DNA from: DAIRET01 sp036795455
GTDB taxonomy: Bacteria > Bacteroidota > Ignavibacteria > Ignavibacteriales > Ignavibacteriaceae
NCBI GenBank assembly: GCA_036795455.1
Contig: DAIRET010000037.1
Location: 1-19,439, forward strand
Direction: 5' to 3'
DNA: 19,439 nt
The position numbers and the translations under genes are program-made. Positions 8,175-15,997 of this stretch are shown here, one piece after another (positions within the stretch are counted from its first letter, which is position 1; every line of letters begins with the position of its first letter). Under the pieces are notes generated by a model. The model did no database searches. It was not told the DNA's origin and saw only the letters and a program-made list of their open reading frames with translations.

Positions 8175-9656
8175 GTGAAACATAGTAAGTTTTTTTCAGA
8201 AAGCAGTAAATACAACCTTTTTCTCATTATACTTTTTGCAGTTACTGTAAGAATACTCTTTTTCATCGGGCATATTTATTCAGACGATGCCTATTACAAT
8301 TACCTCTCCTTTACTTTAATTAAGGACAGTTTTTTAATAGATTATTTCGGTTACCCGATCTTTGTATTAAGGTTAGGTCATTTAGCAGTTACAGCTCTCT
8401 CTTTCTATTTTTTCGGAGTAAATGAAACTGCTTCAATATTATTTCCGTTTATTACTTCGATCGGCAGCATAGTTGTTACATTTCTTATTGTCAAAGAACT
8501 TGAGTATTCAGACAAAACTGCACTTGTTGCTGCGTTTTTAACCGCTGTGTTTAGTACCGATGTAGTTTTTGCAAGCATTGCATTCCCGGAAGCAGCCGCT
8601 ATTTTCTTTGTTAATATCGGATTACTTTTCCTTATTAAAGCAACAAAAAATAACAAAACTAGTTTTAGTATTATTACAGGTGTATGTCTTGTAGTCTCAT
8701 TTTTGTTCAAAGAATATGTTATCTATTATATTGTTTTAATTCTGATTTACGGTATTGCATACTATTTATCAAAGAATAAACTGAAATTTAAACTTGCATT
8801 AATTCCGGTCGCAGTTTTTTTTATCTATATTCTATTGGAGGGATTCTGCTACTATCTGATTAATAATAGTTTTTTTTTCAGGTTCGAAATAAACGAATTG
8901 AACTATCAATACTGCAAGTATGATTTCTTTCCGAACACAGTTAGCGGTGAGATGGGGAACACAACCGGAGTGGTTACAGCTTTATTCAATCAGATTGTAA
9001 TGGTAAATCTTAAAGCAGTATTTTTTAGGAGGTTTTATCTATTTCTTCCTGCCCTTGCGTTTGTTTTGTCGATACTATCCATCAAAAAGAAAGAAAACTT
9101 ACTTCTTTCATTTTGGTTTATTTCAATTTTGTTTTTACTTGTAGCTTTTACTCATTCAATCCCGGAGTATCGACCTGTCAGCCTTAATAGGAATTGGTAC
9201 ATTTATCCTTTAATACTTCCTTCGACAGCAATTGCAGCTGTTTATTTTAGCAAAGTTAAAAAGCTTTTATTATTCACGATTTTGGTTGTTTTTACTTTAT
9301 TCAGTTTTTACATGTGTATGGAGTATGAAGAGTATTTCAGTAAAGAAGAAAACAAAAATCTAAAATCTTTTTTGATTGAAAATAAGGATAGATCAATTTA
9401 TAGTGATCATCATTCGCTATACGGATTGGAGTTTATTCGTAATGGTTTCAAGAGTTTAAACATAGAGAAGCGGTTAAATTCTCCTGGATTCTCTTTCGAT
9501 AAAATTGAAAAAGGTTCTTTGATTGCAGTTGGCAAAGGAAATATTAATGAATTGTTGATGCAGGGATATCTGTTCCCTGACCTAAGTATTTTTAGCGGGA
9601 ACGATTATGAGTTGGTCTTTACTCAAAAGCGTTTCAAGTTTTATAAAAGACTTTGA
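8175..9656 (+). CDS. GT-C-type membrane glycosyltransferase (ArnT/PMT-like)
   Basis: A 493-residue protein with about ten hydrophobic helices. An Asp-Asp pair in the first outer loop (SDDAYYNY, about residue 37) matches the acidic site of GT-C enzymes such as ArnT and PMT_2-family transferases. These use polyprenyl-phosphate sugars on the outer face of the inner membrane. The C-terminal 120 residues are soluble. The start chosen is GTG at 8175. An ATG at 8171 lies directly behind the preceding stop, but its frame closes after four codons. Either GTG is the real start or the assembly has an indel there. Neighbouring glycosyltransferases and the PorV-type export genes suggest a role in glycosylating a lipid or exported proteins. 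Confidence 0.82.
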   Translation: MKHSKFFSESSKYNLFLIILFAVTVRILFFIGHIYSDDAYYNYLSFTLIKDSFLIDYFGYPIFVLRLGHLAVTALSFYFFGVNETASILFPFITSIGSIVVTFLIVKELEYSDKTALVAAFLTAVFSTDVVFASIAFPEAAAIFFVNIGLLFLIKATKNNKTSFSIITGVCLVVSFLFKEYVIYYIVLILIYGIAYYLSKNKLKFKLALIPVAVFFIYILLEGFCYYLINNSFFFRFEINELNYQYCKYDFFPNTVSGEMGNTTGVVTALFNQIVMVNLKAVFFRRFYLFLPALAFVLSILSIKKKENLLLSFWFISILFLLVAFTHSIPEYRPVSLNRNWYIYPLILPSTAIAAVYFSKVKKLLLFTILVVFTLFSFYMCMEYEEYFSKEENKNLKSFLIENKDRSIYSDHHSLYGLEFIRNGFKSLNIEKRLNSPGFSFDKIEKGSLIAVGKGNINELLMQGYLFPDLSIFSGNDYELVFTQKRFKFYKRL

Positions 9657-9744
9657 TCAAAGAGCAAATAATGCTTTTCAATTCTTGTTTGTTTTTTTAC
9701 TTTTGAATGCGATTTAAGATTTTTTCTTTCTAAACATTAAAACT

Positions 9745-9801
9745 ATGCAAATTACACTGAACGAACTCGATTATTTACTATCAAGCGGGTTAATCAGATA
9801 A
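9745..9801 (+). other. Possible 18-residue leader peptide before the FemAB-like gene
   Basis: The 166-base gap after the GT-C gene holds a short open frame, ATG at 9745 to TAA at 9801, encoding 18 residues beginning MQITLNEL. It begins with the same ten bases (ATGCAAATTA) as the next gene at 9823. No strong ribosome-binding site is visible. It could be a leader peptide, a remnant of a duplicated gene start, or chance. Function is not claimed. Confidence 0.2.
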
Positions 9802-9822
9802 ACAATTATTTAAGGATATATA

Positions 9823-10782
9823 ATGCAAATTATAGAGTATAATATTAAGTATAAAGAACAATGGGATAATTTCGTTTTAAATTCAAATAACGGGACAATG
9901 TTCCATTTACAAAAGTTTTTCGATTATCACCCGGAAGGAAAGTTTAAGTTTAACCATCTGATTTTTATTGAAAAAGATGAGATAAAAGCAGTATTACCGG
10001 GTAGATTGCAGGATGGAGTTTACGAATCCCCGATAGGTGCAAGCTATGGTTCAATTGTTACAAATGATATTCGTTTCGAAGAAACTCTTAAGATAGTTGA
10101 TTTACTAATTGATTATGGAAAAGCCAACGGATTTAAGGAGTTTATTCTAACTTCAGCCCCTATGATTTACGAAAAATATCAGAACCAGAATCTTGATTTT
10201 GCTTTATTGTGGCGGGGATTCAGGTATGATTTACATTATATATCAAGTGCAATAAAACTTGATACTGATAGGGACATTCTTGACAGATTCCAACCAACAA
10301 TAAGAAGAAATGTAAGGAAATCAATCAAGGATTTCCGATTAAAAGTGGAACTGAATGAAAAATATGAAGAGTTTTATCCTATATTAATTGACAACAAGGC
10401 ACGGCATAATGTTAAACCTACTCACTCTCTCGAAGATTTATACAGGTTAAAGGAATTACTACCGGAAAATTTAAAACTTTTCATGGTTTATAAAGATGAT
10501 AAACCGATAGGAGGTTCCCTTTTATTCATTGCAAATAAATCTGTTTCATTATGTTTTTATAATATGCTCTACTATGAATATCAACATCTCAAACCGATTC
10601 AAAGAGTTATGTATGAAGTTGTGAAATGGTCAACCGAAAACGGTTATCAGTATGTTGATATCGGGGTTTCGCAAGATACAAAAGCAGAAAATCCGATGAC
10701 ACCAAGTATGAGTTTAATAGACTTTAAAGAAAAATTTGATGCTAAAACTATTATGCGTAACACTCTAAGGCTTCTTTTGTAA
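9823..10782 (+). CDS. FemAB-like GNAT-fold acyl/aminoacyl transferase
   Basis: A 319-residue soluble protein of the FemAB/GNAT superfamily (Acetyltransf_6 type). The N-terminal half has the family's short strand-helix opening with W-x2-F and the F-H-x2-x-F segment. The second half has the R-x2-x-R-(K/N)-x-I-(R/K) region, then the core V-Y-x-D-x-x-P-I-G-G strand-turn (about residues 224-235), and ends with the Y-x-Y-x-D-(I/F)-G strand. Relatives appear in polysaccharide and exosortase-type loci, where they are thought to attach an acyl or amino-acid group to a glycan or lipid intermediate. An AAGGA ribosome-binding site seven bases upstream supports the start at 9823. The following GT4 gene begins five bases after the stop. 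Confidence 0.82.
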   Translation: MQIIEYNIKYKEQWDNFVLNSNNGTMFHLQKFFDYHPEGKFKFNHLIFIEKDEIKAVLPGRLQDGVYESPIGASYGSIVTNDIRFEETLKIVDLLIDYGKANGFKEFILTSAPMIYEKYQNQNLDFALLWRGFRYDLHYISSAIKLDTDRDILDRFQPTIRRNVRKSIKDFRLKVELNEKYEEFYPILIDNKARHNVKPTHSLEDLYRLKELLPENLKLFMVYKDDKPIGGSLLFIANKSVSLCFYNMLYYEYQHLKPIQRVMYEVVKWSTENGYQYVDIGVSQDTKAENPMTPSMSLIDFKEKFDAKTIMRNTLRLLL

Positions 10783-10787
10783 TCCGG

Positions 10788-11942
10788 ATGAAAAAAGCCT
10801 TAATTGCATTTCTCGGCAACCCGTATTACGATACGCGAACCCTTAATTTGTATAAATCTCTTACAAAACGAGGTATAAAAGTAAAGGTAATCGGGTTTGA
10901 GTGGAAGGATAGCAGTTTTATCTCAAAAAAGGGGGAGATTTCGGTATACAAGCTAAATAAATCATTCTGCTCTTTATGTTTTTATATTAGGTTCGTTGCA
11001 ATATTAAAGTATCATTTATTTTTAGAGAGAGCGGATTACTATTTTGCTGAAGATGTACAGACACTTCCTTTTATTTCTGTAATAGGGAAATTGAAACGTG
11101 GTAAAGTTTTGTACGATTCGCGTGAATTGTACGGTTTTCTTGCAGGATTAAAGAACAAAAAAACACTTCAAAAATCTATCCAAATAATTGAAGGAATCTT
11201 TATACGGCTGGTTGATTATGTGATAACAACAGGAAATATGGATACAGACTTCATCAAAGAAAAATTTAAGTTGCAGAATGTATTAACATTACGGAATCTT
11301 CCAATCTATAAAGAACATTTTAACCCGGTGAACATTAGAGAAAAATTTAATATACAGGCAGATGATAAAGTGCTCCTTTACCAGGGAGTTGTTCTTCACG
11401 GCAGGGGATTAAGGTTAGTTTTTGAAGCTATTAAGAAAGTAGGCGGGTTCTCACTTCTAATTGTTGGAGATGGCGAAGAAATGGTTTTTTATAAACAGCT
11501 TGCGGTTAAGATTGGAATTGAAAACAGAGTTGTTTTTGCCGGTAGGGTTAGCCAGGATGATTTACTCAATTTAACTGCTGGTGCTGATATTGGTCTTGCT
11601 GTTATTGAAAATATATCGTTGAGTTACTTCTATGCTCTACCTAATAAACTATTTGAATATATTATGGCAGGTAAACCGGTTATTGCAAGTAATTTTCCAC
11701 AGATGAAGGAGGTAATTGAAAAGTATGATGTCGGTTATACTATCAATCCGGATAATGAGCAAGATTTAGTTGAAGTTCTTTTGAGAATAAAGAGTGACCC
11801 GCATTTATTAGAAGTTCTGCAGAGAAATTGTGAAACAGCTTCAACCGAGCTTCATTGGGAAAAAGAATTTGAGACGTTAGAGTTTCTTTTTAGCAGCAGA
11901 AATCGCAAAAAGGGAGAAGAAAATACATACTCAAAAGAATAA
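10788..11942 (+). CDS. Glycosyltransferase family 4
   Basis: A 384-residue cytoplasmic protein with the two Rossmann-like domains of GT-B retaining glycosyltransferases. The N-terminal domain opens with a short beta-strand (ALIAFLGN). The C-terminal domain has the donor-binding strand L-L-I-V-G-D-G, a V-x-F-x-G-(R/x)-V segment, and the highly conserved L-P-N-K-L-F-E-Y-x-x-A-G-K-P-V-I-A-S motif that contacts the nucleotide sugar. It belongs to the group that adds single sugars to lipid-linked acceptors during glycan assembly. Close spacing (five bases) to the FemAB-like gene indicates co-transcription. The final fifteen residues are highly charged. The sugar specificity cannot be inferred. Confidence 0.9.
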   Translation: MKKALIAFLGNPYYDTRTLNLYKSLTKRGIKVKVIGFEWKDSSFISKKGEISVYKLNKSFCSLCFYIRFVAILKYHLFLERADYYFAEDVQTLPFISVIGKLKRGKVLYDSRELYGFLAGLKNKKTLQKSIQIIEGIFIRLVDYVITTGNMDTDFIKEKFKLQNVLTLRNLPIYKEHFNPVNIREKFNIQADDKVLLYQGVVLHGRGLRLVFEAIKKVGGFSLLIVGDGEEMVFYKQLAVKIGIENRVVFAGRVSQDDLLNLTAGADIGLAVIENISLSYFYALPNKLFEYIMAGKPVIASNFPQMKEVIEKYDVGYTINPDNEQDLVEVLLRIKSDPHLLEVLQRNCETASTELHWEKEFETLEFLFSSRNRKKGEENTYSKE

Positions 11943-12008
11943 AATTTTTGAGGATAGACCCTCCATAATCCGCATTTATGAAAAAGAATTTAAATATTTA
12001 ATCCATCT

Positions 12009-13352
12009 ATGAATGAAAAAAAATCCCCCGCCATATTAGGAACTGAAAATATCGGGAATTTATTGTGGCAGTATTCAATTCCTGCAATTATTTCTACAAC
12101 AGTGGCATCACTGTATAATGTTATTGACCGTATTTTTATTGGGCAGGGTGTTGGTTCTCTCGCAATCTCTGGACTGGCAATTACTTTCCCTTTGATGAAT
12201 TTATCAGCGGCTTTCGGATCGCTAATTGGTGTTGGTTCATCTGCAATGGTTTCGATTAAACTTGGAGAAAAAGACACCGATGGTGCTACAAAGATTCTTG
12301 GTAATGCTGTTCTGTTAAATGTTCTGATAGGCATTTTCTTTACAGTTATAATGTTTACTTTTCTCGATCAGGTTCTCTATCTATTCGGAGCCAGTAAGGA
12401 TACACTTCCTTATGCAAAAGATTTTATGAGTATAATTTTATTAGGTAGCGTTGTTACTCATTTGTACTTAGGATTAAATAACATTATGAGAGCATCCGGT
12501 TATCCCAAAGAAGCAATGATTGTTACTGTTTTTACTATCGGAATCAATATTATTCTTGCTCCAATTTTTATATTTAAATTTGAATGGGGAATAAGTGGAG
12601 CCGCACTTGCAACAGTATTAGCTCAAATAGGAGGACTAATCTGGGTGTTATTGCATTTTCTTCGGAAAAGTCATTACGTCCATTTTACAAGAAACTGTTT
12701 TAAACTTGAACTTAAAATAATTCGGGAGATATTCTCTATTGGAATATCAACATTTATTATGTTCACTACATCATCACTGGTTGTTATTCTAATGAATGTA
12801 ACCCTTGCTGAATATGGTGGGGATTATGCAATCGGAGCGTTTGGAATTATCGTGAGCATTCAATCACTTTTTGCAATGATAGTGCTGGGATTTAGCCAGG
12901 GGATGCAGCCGATAGCTGGCTTTAATTTCGGTGCAAAACAGTTTAACCGCGTGAGAGAGGTATTAAAGAAAACTATTCTTGCTGGAACTGTGGTTACAAG
13001 TTTCGGTTTTATTCTTTGTGAGCTATTTCCAAAACTGATTGCATCTGCTTTTACAAAAGATGTTCAACTGATTACCGATACTTCTTTAGGAATGTATATA
13101 ACATTCGCACTGTTTCCGATAGTAGGTTTTCAGATGGTTACGACAAACTTTTTTCTTTCGATAGGGCATGCAAGGGTTTCGATTATTCTTTCATTAACAA
13201 GACAGGTTATTTTTCTTACACCGGCATTAATAGTACTTCCAGGTATTTTTTCTTTGTACGGCGTATGGATGGCAATTCCTACTGCAGACCTACTTTCTGC
13301 ATTAGTAACATTCATAATTCTAAAAAAACAATTGAAAAAAATAAGAGACTGA
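12009..13352 (+). CDS. MATE-family multidrug/sodium antiporter
   Basis: A 447-residue inner-membrane protein with twelve hydrophobic helices in two homologous halves. The opening (I-P-A-I-I-S-x3-x-x-L-Y-N-V-I-D-x-I-F-I-G) and the A-x-x-F-P matching segment are typical of the MATE efflux family, in particular the MepA-like branch. A second copy of the pattern appears in the C-terminal half (G-F-S-Q-G-x-Q-P-I-x-G-F-N-x-G-A). These transporters export cationic or hydrophobic compounds using a sodium or proton gradient. It starts 66 bases after the GT4 gene, without a clear Shine-Dalgarno site, and could be an independent transcription unit. A role in flipping a glycan intermediate is conceivable but not supported, since that is a trait of the related MOP families rather than of MATE. 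Confidence 0.92.
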   Translation: MNEKKSPAILGTENIGNLLWQYSIPAIISTTVASLYNVIDRIFIGQGVGSLAISGLAITFPLMNLSAAFGSLIGVGSSAMVSIKLGEKDTDGATKILGNAVLLNVLIGIFFTVIMFTFLDQVLYLFGASKDTLPYAKDFMSIILLGSVVTHLYLGLNNIMRASGYPKEAMIVTVFTIGINIILAPIFIFKFEWGISGAALATVLAQIGGLIWVLLHFLRKSHYVHFTRNCFKLELKIIREIFSIGISTFIMFTTSSLVVILMNVTLAEYGGDYAIGAFGIIVSIQSLFAMIVLGFSQGMQPIAGFNFGAKQFNRVREVLKKTILAGTVVTSFGFILCELFPKLIASAFTKDVQLITDTSLGMYITFALFPIVGFQMVTTNFFLSIGHARVSIILSLTRQVIFLTPALIVLPGIFSLYGVWMAIPTADLLSALVTFIILKKQLKKIRD

Positions 13353-13443
13353 AACGAACTGTTGCAAAATACAGAATCAACCTATTGAAGACAGCTTTTT
13401 ATTCAAACAACCGATTATTTATCGGAAATTCTGATCGTCAAAC

Positions 13444-13941
13444 TTATTTGTAATTAACGTACTGGGTAGGGAAGTCGTAATCCGCATCTTTTATCATGTT
13501 CTGTACTGCTTGCAGATCGTCGATTTTTGCACCGGTTACACGAACCTGTTCATCCTGTATCTGAGCGTTTACTTTTAACCGGGAATCTTTGATTAATTTA
13601 ACAATCAATTTTGCATTGTCTTTGGAAATACCGGTCTGTAACTGGATTGTCTGCTTTAACCTTCCGCCTGCAGCCGGTTGAGGTTCATCGTATTTAAGTG
13701 CTTTGATTGAAATACTTCTTCTGATAAACTTACTCTGGATTATATCGATGCTCGCTTTAAGAGAATAATCATCTTTAGTATTGATTGAAAGTAGTTTATC
13801 TTTTTTATTTAATTCAATTGTAGTATTGGAGTCTTTTAAGTCGTACCGCTGTTGAATCTCTTTAATTGCCTGGTTGACAGCGTTATCAACTTCCTGTAAA
13901 TCAACTTGAGAGACTATATCAAATGAGTGATTCTGTGCCAT
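13444..13941 (-). CDS. yajQ: YajQ-family (UPF0234) nucleotide-binding protein
   Basis: A 165-residue cytoplasmic protein that matches the YajQ family along its whole length. It opens with S-F-D-I-V-S-x-V-D and E-V-x-N-A-V-x-Q-A, continues with the R-Y-D-x-K-(D/G)-S segment, and ends with the D-E-x-V-R-V-(T/S)-G-x3-D-D-L-Q block. The fold is two ferredoxin-like domains. In Xanthomonas a family member binds cyclic di-GMP and acts as a transcription co-factor; in other bacteria the role is unsettled. It lies 22 bases downstream of the tRNA-Pro gene on the same strand, so the two may share a transcript. On its other side it converges with the MATE gene. Confidence 0.93.
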   Translation of the reverse strand: MAQNHSFDIVSQVDLQEVDNAVNQAIKEIQQRYDLKDSNTTIELNKKDKLLSINTKDDYSLKASIDIIQSKFIRRSISIKALKYDEPQPAAGGRLKQTIQLQTGISKDNAKLIVKLIKDSRLKVNAQIQDEQVRVTGAKIDDLQAVQNMIKDADYDFPTQYVNYK

Positions 13942-13963
13942 ATAAATAAACCTCGGATTAGAG

Positions 13964-14038
13964 TCGGGGCGGGGAGATTTGAACTCCCGACCTCTTGGTC
14001 CCGAACCAAGCGCGCTAACCGGGCTGCGCTACGCCCCG
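13964..14038 (-). tRNA. tRNA-Pro (anticodon CGG)
   Basis: Read on the minus strand, all four arms fold. The acceptor stem is seven perfect pairs (CGGGGCG with CGCCCCG), including the C1-G72 pair usual in bacterial proline tRNAs. The D stem is GCGC/GCGC, the anticodon stem CTTGG/CCAAG around loop TTCGGGA, and the T arm GGGAG-TTCAAAT-CTCCC. The anticodon at 14003-14001 is CGG, reading CCG. The discriminator base is A, and CCA is not encoded, so it must be added after transcription. The total is 75 bases with the discriminator. Confidence 0.96.
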
Positions 14039-14162
14039 AATGCTTTAATTTTTGTGTGCCAAATATAATGGTTTTTAGTTTTATACGCCAATTGAAATTT
14101 GTAAGAAGTTCTTTTTTTTCTTAATTGAAGATAAAAAATGAGGATTTGCCAAAGAGACGGAG

Positions 14163-14786
14163 TTAGTTTATATACCCATCATTCAGAATCAGCTTCATTA
14201 CGGAAGCTTTTTCATCAAGGTACTTTTCAACTTTCTTTATATGCTCAAGTAGTAAAGTAATTCGTTCGGTTTCATTCTGCATTGCAATTAAAGCAACCTG
14301 TTGTTCAATACTTAAACCGCTTTTTTCAGCCAGTTTGAATGATTTCAATTCAGCCGATTGTAAATTATTCCAGAAACTATCTTCAAGTTTATAATTAATC
14401 CTTTTAACCAGTTTCTTAAACCTGGCATTTAACTCCGCAACTAAAAATTCGTTTACTTTACTTGTATTATCGTCATATGGTTCTACTTCGGCGAAGTAGT
14501 AGCCGTCCGGGTGAAGCGATTTACTAACAATTGTGAACCGCTGAACTCCTTCAACAACAATATCAAAATCGCCGGCAGCGTATTTATTTGTAATTGTATC
14601 AACTACAACATAACAGCCGATAGAACTCAACTCTTTTGAAACAGTCGGTACAATTCCAAAGCCGCTTTTCTTAGTCATGCATTCTTTGACCATTATTTTA
14701 TACTTTTCTTCAAAGATGTGCAGTGGATACCTTGAAGCCGGGAATACAACAAGTGTTAGAGGGAATATGGGAATAAATCTATTCAT
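14163..14786 (-). CDS. Stand-alone Lon N-terminal (substrate-binding) domain protein
   Basis: A 207-residue protein consisting of the Lon protease N-terminal PUA-like and helical domain only; no AAA+ ATPase or serine protease part follows. The opening (I-P-I-F-P-L-x2-V-x-F-P) and L-x-I-F-E-x-(K/R)-Y, then the G-x-G-x-x-R-F central strands represented here by V-E-G-V-Q-R-F, are the family landmarks. The C-terminal third is helical with a charged coiled segment. Such proteins are common in bacteria and are presumed to bind unfolded protein or a partner; no enzyme activity is expected. It sits downstream of the dismutase terminator, so it is probably transcribed from its own promoter in the 48 bases between the terminator and its start. 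Confidence 0.88.
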   Translation of the reverse strand: MNRFIPIFPLTLVVFPASRYPLHIFEEKYKIMVKECMTKKSGFGIVPTVSKELSSIGCYVVVDTITNKYAAGDFDIVVEGVQRFTIVSKSLHPDGYYFAEVEPYDDNTSKVNEFLVAELNARFKKLVKRINYKLEDSFWNNLQSAELKSFKLAEKSGLSIEQQVALIAMQNETERITLLLEHIKKVEKYLDEKASVMKLILNDGYIN

Positions 14787-14821
14787 TTAATAATGCTATA
14801 AAAATCAAAAATCATGTGCAA

Positions 14822-14869
14822 AAATAAGAAAAAAAGCGAAACGTTTCGAGGGGAAACAGTTTCGCTTTA
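14822..14869 (-). terminator. Intrinsic terminator for the iron-sulfur/superoxide dismutase operon
   Basis: The arms 14834-14843 and 14860-14869 pair over ten bases (AAAGCGAAAC with GTTTCGCTTT). An inner five-base stem (14844-14848 with 14854-14858) extends the hairpin past a single bulged base, with a five-base loop. On the minus strand the hairpin is followed by a run of T residues (14836 down to about 14822). It lies 43 bases after the dismutase stop, as expected for a Rho-independent terminator. On the plus strand there is no comparable T tract, so the direction is minus. Confidence 0.85.
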
Positions 14870-14911
14870 ATTGAAATCAAAAATGTGTTTTTAAGTGATA
14901 ACCAATATGGT

Positions 14912-15628
14912 TTACTTCAACTCTGAAAAACGTCTTGATACTTCGTCCCAGTTTACAACACTCCACCAATTTTCAATATAATCGGGACGTCTGTTCTGAT
15001 ATTTCAAGTAATAAGCGTGTTCCCAAACATCCAATGTAAGTAATGGGAAGCCTTTAACTTCAGCTAAATCCATCAACGGATTATCCTGGTTTGGCGTAGA
15101 GGTTACTACAAGTTTGTTATCGGCAACTACAAGCCAAGCCCAACCGGAACCGAACCTTGTTGCAGCAGCATTACCGAACAACTTTTTAAACTCTGCAAAA
15201 GAACCGAATGTAGAGTTAATTGCATCGGCTAATGCGCCGGATGGAGCACCTCCTCCATTAGGTTTCATCATCTTCCAGAAAATATTGTGATTATACACAC
15301 CGCCTCCGTTATTGCGAACGGCAACAGGAGCTTTTGAAATTGATTTAAATAAATCTTCAAGTGATTTGCCTTCCATATCCGTACCGGCAACCGCATTATT
15401 TAAGTTATTAACATAAGCCTGGTGATGCTTTGAGTGATGAATTTCCATCGTCATTTTATCGATGTAAGGCTCAAGTGCATCGTAACTATAAGGTAAAGGG
15501 GCTAATTCAAATTTTGACATTTTTTCTATCCTTTCATTATTAAAAAAATTCGTAAAGTTTTCAACCGGTTTTAATACCGGGATGATAGGTAGAGCAGATA
15601 TTGCTCCTAAAAAATTCCTTCTTTTCAT
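14912..15628 (-). CDS. sod: Superoxide dismutase, Mn-type or cambialistic, with Tat-like N-terminus
   Basis: A 238-residue member of the Fe/Mn superoxide dismutase family. The metal ligands are His64 (E-I-H-H-x-K-H-H), His114 (Y-N-H-N-I-F-W), Asp200 and His204 (D-V-W-E-H-A-Y). The N-G-G-G before the second ligand and the Gln in P-N-Q-D-N-P favour Mn or cambialistic use over strict Fe. Residues 1-20 carry R-R-N-F-L-G followed by a hydrophobic stretch, matching a twin-arginine export signal. A second in-frame ATG at codon 37 (15520) has an AAAGGA site eight bases upstream and begins at the usual cytoplasmic dismutase N-terminus. The long start lies two bases after the stop of the iron-sulfur carrier gene, so it is translationally coupled. 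Both forms may be made. Confidence 0.93.
   Translation of the reverse strand: MKRRNFLGAISALPIIPVLKPVENFTNFFNNERIEKMSKFELAPLPYSYDALEPYIDKMTMEIHHSKHHQAYVNNLNNAVAGTDMEGKSLEDLFKSISKAPVAVRNNGGGVYNHNIFWKMMKPNGGGAPSGALADAINSTFGSFAEFKKLFGNAAATRFGSGWAWLVVADNKLVVTSTPNQDNPLMDLAEVKGFPLLTLDVWEHAYYLKYQNRRPDYIENWWSVVNWDEVSRRFSELK
15518..15534 (-). promoter_or_regulatory. Internal ribosome-binding site and second start in sod
   Basis: On the minus strand AAAGGA (15534-15529) lies eight bases before an in-frame ATG (15520-15518). The protein from this ATG starts MSKFELAPLPYSYD, where ordinary cytoplasmic dismutases begin. The site would give a 202-residue protein without the Tat-like signal. The spacing and match are good for a Shine-Dalgarno site. 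Its use in the cell is inferred. Confidence 0.55.
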
Positions 15629-15630
15629 AT

Positions 15631-15984
15631 CTATACTCCGAATGAACTACCGCAGCCGCAGGTTTTGTGTGCGTTCGGATTATTAAAAACAAAACCCCGC
15701 CCGTTTAGTCCATCAGTAAAATCAAGTTGTGTTCCGCTTATATAGAATAAACTCTTTCCATCGATAAAAAGTTTAATACCATCTTGCATTATTACAGTAT
15801 CGCCTTCTCTTTGCTTGCTATCAAAGCCGAGGGAGTATGACAAACCTGAACAACCACCCCCTTTTACTCCAACTCTGAGGGCAAAATCTTCCGGTACATT
15901 ATTTTCTTCTTTAAGTCTTTTTATCTGTTGTGCAGCTTTCGGTGTAATAACGATTTCAGAATCTGTTTGAAAATGTTCGTGCAT
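15631..15984 (-). CDS. HesB/IscA/ErpA-type iron-sulfur carrier
   Basis: A 117-residue A-type iron-sulfur carrier. The three conserved cysteines are Cys45 (G-G-G-C-S-G-L) and Cys109 and Cys111 (T-C-G-C-G-S-S-F), spaced as in IscA and ErpA. The family receives iron or a cluster and passes it to client proteins. The gene starts after an unusually strong ribosome-binding site (AAGGAGG) and lies between the unknown 105-residue gene and the dismutase. No scaffold gene (IscU or SufU) is in the window, so clusters must be built with a scaffold encoded elsewhere. The family is sure; the choice between IscA, ErpA and SufA is not. Confidence 0.94.
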   Translation of the reverse strand: MHEHFQTDSEIVITPKAAQQIKRLKEENNVPEDFALRVGVKGGGCSGLSYSLGFDSKQREGDTVIMQDGIKLFIDGKSLFYISGTQLDFTDGLNGRGFVFNNPNAHKTCGCGSSFGV

Positions 15985-15990
15985 TATTAT

Positions 15991-15997
15991 CCTCCTT
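15991..15997 (-). promoter_or_regulatory. Near-perfect Shine-Dalgarno site for the iron-sulfur carrier gene
   Basis: AAGGAGG on the minus strand ends six bases before the ATG at 15984 and overlaps the TAA stop of the preceding 105-residue gene. It is the best match to the 16S rRNA tail among the starts examined in this window, where many genes have weak or no such site. This suggests a higher translation rate for the carrier than for its upstream neighbour. Confidence 0.7.

Noticed and set aside
9698..9705. TACTTTTG matching the Bacteroidota -7 element (TAnnTTTG) before the FemAB-like gene.
   Set aside because: No TTG element is found at the required distance upstream, and the tract is T-rich, so a chance match is likely.
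13411..13425. Small hairpin (CCGAT/ATCGG) between the convergent MATE and YajQ genes as a terminator.
   Set aside because: The stem is only five pairs with no T run on either side, so termination cannot be supported.
13964..14038. tRNA-Pro as an integration site for a mobile element.
   Set aside because: No integrase, no repeated tRNA 3' end and no shift in gene content at this point were seen.
13927..14124. Plus-strand open frame across the tRNA gene.
   Set aside because: It is the antisense of tRNA-Pro and its flanks. Such frames are a well-known false protein call.
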